Shown in pieces: positions 57,095-64,000 of a DNA stretch of 64,000 nucleotides (positions are counted from its first letter, which is position 1; each line of letters begins with the position of its first letter). The notes beneath the pieces were generated by a model. The model was not told where the DNA came from and did not search any database. It was given only the letters and a program-made list of their open reading frames with translations. The translations under genes were made by a program, and so were the position numbers. Source of the DNA: Hymenobacter coccineus (lineage in GTDB: Bacteria > Bacteroidota > Bacteroidia > Cytophagales > Hymenobacteraceae); assembly GCF_001816125.1 (NCBI RefSeq), contig NZ_MDZA01000459.1, positions 1 to 64,000 of the forward strand. The letters are read 5' to 3'.

Positions 57095-57433
57095 ATGAAG
57101 CTCCGCATCGAAGACGACACCCTCCGCCTGCGCTTGTCCGACGCTGAGGTGCAGGAGTTTGCGGCCACGGGCCGGGTAGCGGCAGCGGTGCACTTTGGGG
57201 CCACCGCCGACCAGCGGCTGACCTACGCGCTGGAGCGCACGGTGCCGGCCGACGGTCCCGGCAGTGTCGTGCGGGTGCGCTACGCCCCCGGGGCCCTCAC
57301 GGTGCTGGTGCCCGAGGCCCTGGCCGACGCCTGGACCGGTACCGACCAGAACGGCTTTTCGGAGCGCGTGGCCTTGGCCGACGCCCGGCAGCTGCGTATC
57401 TTGGTCGAGAAAGATTTGGACTGCCGCCACTAA
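57095..57433 (+). CDS. DUF7009-like small protein
   Basis: A 112-residue protein: MKLRIEDDTLRLRLSDAEVQEFAATGRVAAAVHFG, LTYALERT, VVRVRYAPGALTVLVPEALADAWTGTDQNGFSERV, and RQLRILVEKDLDCRH. The MKLRI...LRLRLS..EV start and the LRILVEKD..C end match a small conserved family of unknown function that I recall beside molybdoenzyme genes. Its position between fdhD and the FdhF/YdeP enzyme supports a link to that enzyme. The ATG at 57095 was preferred to an upstream in-frame start because it gives the family N-terminus. Confidence 0.75.
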   Translation: MKLRIEDDTLRLRLSDAEVQEFAATGRVAAAVHFGATADQRLTYALERTVPADGPGSVVRVRYAPGALTVLVPEALADAWTGTDQNGFSERVALADARQLRILVEKDLDCRH

Positions 57434-57484
57434 CCTCGGCAGTTTGTAAATATATCGTTCCCACGCTTTTAGCTTATCCCACCC

Positions 57485-60046
<2,562 letters not shown>

Positions 60047-60074
60047 TTGTAAGTAATTAATTACTTAAATAAAT

Positions 60075-60109
60075 AAAAGGCCCGCTACGGAATGTAGCGG
60101 GCCTTTTTT
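60075..60109 (+). terminator. Intrinsic terminator after the FdhF/YdeP gene
   Basis: AAAAGGCCCGCTAC and GTAGCGGGCCTTTTTT form a 10-bp GC-rich stem with a GGAAT loop and a six-T tract, 29 bases after the stop codon. Confidence 0.93.
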
Positions 60110-60415
60110 ACGTCCGTTAAGGCCCCCAGCTTTCGGAAAACGGACGCAATTAATTGCAGTCTTGGCGGGGTTGGGCGAAAATTAATTGGGCGGGAAACAA
60201 GCTGAATCCAATGCCTTAATTTATAAATAATTATTAATTAAAATATTAATTATAAACAAGTTTAGCTCTTATATTATTCTGATAAAATATTAGTGTTAAG
60301 CCCAATAATTAATAATTAAAAAACACCTGCGTCCTATCTCGTCCTTAATTTTGTGGTTCGGCTGCGCGTGGTTGCCAGCCGGTTAATTAATTAGGGGCCT
60401 TTTTCGGAACGGTGT
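60110..60415. other. AT-rich promoter region of the nuclease gene
   Basis: From about 60200 to 60330 the sequence is very AT-rich (TTAATTTATAAATAATTATTAATTA type runs) with no gene. It is probably an upstream control region. A perfect -7 element lies at 60346. Confidence 0.45.
60346..60353 (+). promoter_or_regulatory. Bacteroidota-type -7 promoter element of the nuclease gene
   Basis: TAATTTTG matches TAnnTTTG exactly and lies 62 bases before the ATG at 60416. No clear -33 TTG box is seen at 19-21 bases upstream. Confidence 0.42.
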
Positions 60416-61762
60416 ATGCCAGAGTTTTTACGTAGTTCTTTTCGCTATTGGCTGGTCCTTTCGGGCCTGGTGTTGCAGCCCGTGTACGCGGCCCGGCCCG
60501 GGGCCCCGGCCGCCGTGGCCGCCAACCCGCAGGAAACCTTTGATACCGGCAGCAAGCCCGATTACCCCACCGGTACGGTAGCCCTGGCCACCGGCAGCTG
60601 GACGCTGGCGGACGCCGTGCTCGGCAGCTCCGACGCCGACCACAAGGACGGCACCCAGGCCGTGCGCTTGCAGCAGCGCGGCACCCTCACGATGGACTTT
60701 TACCTGCCCGACGGGGCGGCCACCGTTACGGTGCAGCACGCCATTTATGGCGCCGACGCCAGCAGCAGCTGGGAGCTGTGGGCTCAGTCGGAAGCCTGCA
60801 ACTGCAACAAGTGGACGAAGGTGGGCAACACGGTGTTCACCACCAGCGCCACGCTCCAGGCCGTGTCGTTCAGCCCCAACATCCCGGGCCGCGTCAAGTT
60901 CGAAATCCGCAAAACCTCGGGCGGGGCGGCGCGGCTGAACATCGATGACTTCGCCGTGACCGACTACAGCGGGGCGCAGCCGTCGGCCACCAACGACAAC
61001 CTGGCCCTGGGCAACCCCAGCGGTGCCGTCACCGACCTCAACTCGCCCAACAACTACCTGCTCGTAAAGCCCCAGTACGTGGTGGGTTACAGCCGCGACC
61101 AAGGCAAGCCCAACTGGGTGAGCTGGCACATCGACAGCTCGGACCGCAACGGCATCGACCGCCAGGACACCTTCCGCAACGACCCCTCGCTGCCCGACGG
61201 CTGGTACCAAGTGCAGAGCACGAGCTACACCGGCTCGGGCTTCGACCGCGGCCACAACTGCCCCTCGGCCGACCGCACGTCGAGCATCGAGAACAACTCG
61301 GCCACGTTCTTCATGACCAACATGATGCCCCAGGCCCCCAACAACAACCAGAAAACCTGGGCCGACTTGGAAAACTACTCCCGCACCTTCTTGCCCGGCA
61401 ACGAGGTGTACGTGGTGTGCGGCAGCTACGGCAAGGGCGGCACCGGCTCGGCCGGCTACATGGAAACCATCGACCAGGGCCGCGTGACGGTGCCCAACCG
61501 CACGTGGAAGGTGATTGTGATTCTGCCCGTGGGCACCAACGACGTGGCCCGCATCACGGCCAACACCCGCGTGATTGCCGTGGACATGCCCAACGCCAAC
61601 ACAATTGACCTGGACTGGGGCACCTACCGCACCACCGTGGACGCCATCGAGGCCTCGAGCGGCCTCGACCTGCTCTCGAACCTGCCGTTGGACGTGCAGG
61701 CCGCCCTCGAAGCCAAAACCGATGCCGGCCCCACGCAAGCCCCTGTCGGCGCTGCGCAGTAA
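60416..61762 (+). CDS. Secreted DNA/RNA non-specific endonuclease
   Basis: A 448-residue protein with a signal peptide (FRYWLVLSGLVLQPVYAA). Residues about 40-185 form a beta-sandwich with GTLTMDFYLP and KFEIRKTSGG..RLNIDDFAV, like a choice-of-anchor/CBM-type domain. The nuclease domain follows: YVVGYSRDQGKPNWVSWHID, the catalytic SGFDRGHNCPSADR (His280) and TNMMPQAPNNNQKTWADLE (metal-binding Asn), then EVYVVCGSYG and VPNRTWKVIVIL. It should degrade extracellular nucleic acids for phosphate or nutrients. No T9SS sorting domain is visible at the C-terminus. Confidence 0.92.
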   Translation: MPEFLRSSFRYWLVLSGLVLQPVYAARPGAPAAVAANPQETFDTGSKPDYPTGTVALATGSWTLADAVLGSSDADHKDGTQAVRLQQRGTLTMDFYLPDGAATVTVQHAIYGADASSSWELWAQSEACNCNKWTKVGNTVFTTSATLQAVSFSPNIPGRVKFEIRKTSGGAARLNIDDFAVTDYSGAQPSATNDNLALGNPSGAVTDLNSPNNYLLVKPQYVVGYSRDQGKPNWVSWHIDSSDRNGIDRQDTFRNDPSLPDGWYQVQSTSYTGSGFDRGHNCPSADRTSSIENNSATFFMTNMMPQAPNNNQKTWADLENYSRTFLPGNEVYVVCGSYGKGGTGSAGYMETIDQGRVTVPNRTWKVIVILPVGTNDVARITANTRVIAVDMPNANTIDLDWGTYRTTVDAIEASSGLDLLSNLPLDVQAALEAKTDAGPTQAPVGAAQ

Positions 61763-61807
61763 TTGGGCCCCTTCCCGTATTTTCCTAAAAACGACATAAC
61801 CGTCTAT

Positions 61808-64000
61808 ATGACAATTTTTTATCGCAGCGTTTGGAGATTGACGCAGTTGCCAGCTTTCCTCGCTTGCTTGCTGTGCTTCGGCGCGCAGCAGAGCTGGGGG
61901 CAAACGCCCTACCTACTGACCGACGGCACCTATAAAGAGGACTTTGCCGGCATCGGCACCACCAACACGGGCTGGACGACCAACTTCGCGGCCGGCGCCG
62001 GCGCCAACCGTTTCGGGGTGGCCACGCGACCCGAAGTTTCCGAACACCAACACCGTTTTCGCTTCGTCCACTTCTTCGGGTGGGGTGCAAAAGGGCGCCG
62101 CGGCCATTGTGCTGCTGGCCACCGGCACCGACGGCACCAACGCGTCCGGCTTCGACCTGTACCTGGATTTCACGGGCACCACGGCCGGCACCATCAGCCT
62201 CGACTGGGCGGAGTTGAACAACGGCACCGGCAACCGGCAGTCCACCTTCAAGCTGCAAACCAACACCGGGGGCCCCGGCGGCTTCGTGGACTTGGCGGGC
62301 AGCACCGTCGTCGTCACCAACAACGAAGTGTCGGCGGGCCGGCTCACCGTGGCCCTGCCGGCCGCCCTCACTGGCTCGCTGGCCAAGGTGCGCTTTTACC
62401 TAGCGGCCACGGCCGGCGGCACTGCCCCCACGGGCAGCCGCCCCCGGTTCAGCATCGACAACCTGGAAGTAACCGCGGGGGCCGCCGTGCCCGCGCCCAC
62501 CACCAGCCTGAGCACGGGCAGCGTGGCGCCGACGTCGTTCTGCGTGGCGCCCGCGGCGGGCAGCCCTTCGTTCGACGTGCCTTTCACCGGCACGGGCACG
62601 TTCACCGGCACCTATAAGGTGCAGCTCTCCGACGCCAGCGGCATATTTGCGGCCAGTACCACCACCGGCATCATCGGCACGGGCGGCGCCTCGCCAATTG
62701 CGGCGGCCATCCCAGCCGGCACGGCCAGCGGTACCGGCTACCGCGTGCGGGTGCTGAACGACGGCCCCGCCACCTACGGCACCAACAACGGCGCCGACCT
62801 GACCGTGAGCCTGACGGCCGCTAGCGTGGCCGTGTCGGTGACCCCCGCGGGGCCCCAAACGGTGGCCGCCGCCGGCACCGGCGCGGCCCTCACGGCCAGC
62901 GCGCCGGCCGGCGCCACCTTTGCCTGGCAGTACGGCACCAGCGCTGCGGGGCCCTACAGCACCGCCGTGGCCACGGGCGCTACCTACCAAGTGCGCGGCG
63001 CCGATTTCCCCGGCGCGGGCACCTACTACTTGGTGGCCCAGGCCACCGCTACTACCACCTGCGGCGCCACCACCGGCACCAGCGACCCCATCGCGGTGAC
63101 CGTATCGGCCCCGGCCGCCACGCCCACGCTGAGCGTTTCGCTGACCACGCTGCCCGATTTTGGCAACGTGGCCGCGGGCGCGGCTTCGCTGCCAAAAAGC
63201 TTCGTGGTGGGCGGCGACGCCCTCACGGGGCCCATCACCGTCACGCCGCCGGCGGGCTTTGAAATCCGCACCGGCGCCACCGCTTTCGCCTGCTGCGCCA
63301 TCGTGCTGACGCCGGTCGGCGGCAGCGTGCCGGCCACCACCATCGACGTGCGCTTCGTGCCCACGGGGGCCCAAACGTACCAGGCCACCGTGCCGGTAAC
63401 GAGCCCCGGCCTGCCCGGCCAAGCCGTGGCTGTGTCGGGCACGGGCGTGGGCACGGTGTACCCGGCCACGCTGGGCACCGCGGCCATCACCGATCTAGCG
63501 TCCACTACCGCCACCACCGGCGGCACTGTGGCCGACGACGGCGGCAGCCCCGTGATTGCGCGCGGCGTGGTGTGGGCCAAAACGGCCAACCCCACCCTGA
63601 GCGCCAGCAAAACCTCGGACGGCACCGGCACCGGCGCGTTCACCAGCGCCCTCACCGGCCTGCTGCCCGGCACCACCTACTTCGTGCGCGCCTACGCCAC
63701 CAACGGCACGAGCACGGCCTACGGTGACGAGCTGGCCTTCACCACCGTGGCCGTGCCCTTGGCCGCCGAGCCCACCGCCCCCGCGGCGCTGGCGGCCGGC
63801 CAGGTCACCAGCACGTCGGTGGAACTGACCCTGAGCGGCGGCGACGGCACCAAGCGCCTCGTGGTAGCGCGCCTGGGCGGCGACGTGAACGCCGTGCCCG
63901 CCGACGCCACCACCTACGCCGCCGACCCGGCCTTTAGCAAGGGCAGCGTGCTGGGCACGGGCAACTACGTGGTGTACAACGGCACCGGTACCAGCGTGAC
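61808..64000 (+). pseudogene. Large secreted Ig-like/choice-of-anchor protein, frameshifted, runs off the window
   Basis: ATG 61808 opens a signal peptide (MTIFYRSVWRLTQLPAFLACLLCFGAQQSWGQ), then TDGTYKEDFAGIGTTNTGWTTNF, a T9SS-associated lamin-tail/choice-of-anchor-like start. Near 62025-62040 the frame is lost. The expected FPNTNTVFASSTSSGGVQKGAAAIVLLATGTDG continues one base over, without a stop, to the end of the window. Later parts include GSRPRFSIDNLEVTA, Ig-like segments (TLSVSLTTLPDFGNVAAGAASLPKSFVVGG), a fibronectin-III-like domain (GLLPGTTYFVRAYATNGTSTAYG) and the start of a further domain. The shift is not in a G4C4 tract but in GCGACCCGAAG. It is a surface protein of unknown target. 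Confidence 0.72.

Noticed and set aside
60428-61903. 491-codon minus-strand frame opposite the nuclease
   Set aside because: Shadow of the conserved DRGH nuclease; no recognisable domain.

Overview
The window looks like a chromosomal segment of a high-GC member of the Bacteroidota, most likely Hymenobacter or a close relative. This rests on secreted proteins ending in type IX secretion (T9SS) sorting domains, a CarboxypepD_reg/DUF5686 outer-membrane protein, a TAnnTTTG-type promoter element, WcaI/WcaF-type polysaccharide genes, and heavy use of the motif GGGGCC. The genus is an inference from style and gene content, not from a marker gene. No tRNA, rRNA, CRISPR array or replication origin was seen.

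Layout. 0-1.3 kb: the tail of a CrtO-like acyltransferase and a secreted acetamidase/formamidase-family protein. 1.4-8.9 kb: a thiamin operon (TPP riboswitch, thiS-thiC-thiD-thiE-thiG-thiH-thiF) with a convergent second ThiE/TenI-like gene. 8.9-17.8 kb: a DUF5686 surface protein, then a minus-strand exopolysaccharide block (WcaI-like glycosyltransferase, WcaF-like acetyltransferase, VanZ-like protein, a second glycosyltransferase, a short sugar-phosphate transferase), interrupted by a decayed IS982-family element. 17.8-20.9 kb: an AT-rich, gene-poor stretch carrying a decayed IS5-family element. 20.9-24.4 kb: a malectin/Ig-like/SGNH-hydrolase T9SS protein.

24.5-33.4 kb is a minus-strand metabolic block: GH1 glycosidase, GMC oxidoreductase with a gluconate-dehydrogenase subunit-3-like partner, an OFA-family transporter with a 48-residue small subunit, an SDR oxidoreductase, an aquaporin, a lipoprotein and a TPR protein. 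33.5-38.6 kb: metH and metF behind a SAM-I-type riboswitch. 38.7-43.8 kb: molybdenum cofactor synthesis (moeA, moaC, a MobB-like/MobA fusion, moaE, moaD, moaA). 44-46.7 kb: an overlapping HipA-like kinase/DUF3037 pair and an MFS transporter. 46.8-54 kb: a 1912-residue VCBS/malectin T9SS protein and a TPR protein. 54.3-60 kb: an EmrB-type transporter, fdhD, a DUF7009-like gene and an FdhF/YdeP-family molybdoenzyme, a likely user of the cofactor made at 39-44 kb. 60.4-64 kb: a secreted DNA/RNA nuclease and the start of a large adhesin-like protein that leaves the window.

Two window-wide patterns stand out. Five otherwise normal genes (acetamidase, thiG, a glycosyltransferase, the malectin/SGNH gene, fdhD) are broken by one base exactly at a G4-5C4-5 tract. 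This looks more like homopolymer sequencing error than biology, but it needs checking. The intergenic spaces also carry at least three families of palindromic repeats: REP-like GGGCTGCCGGC pairs, AACTGACAAC/ATTAACATTTAAC inverted repeats, and one perfect 33-bp hairpin inside the thi operon.
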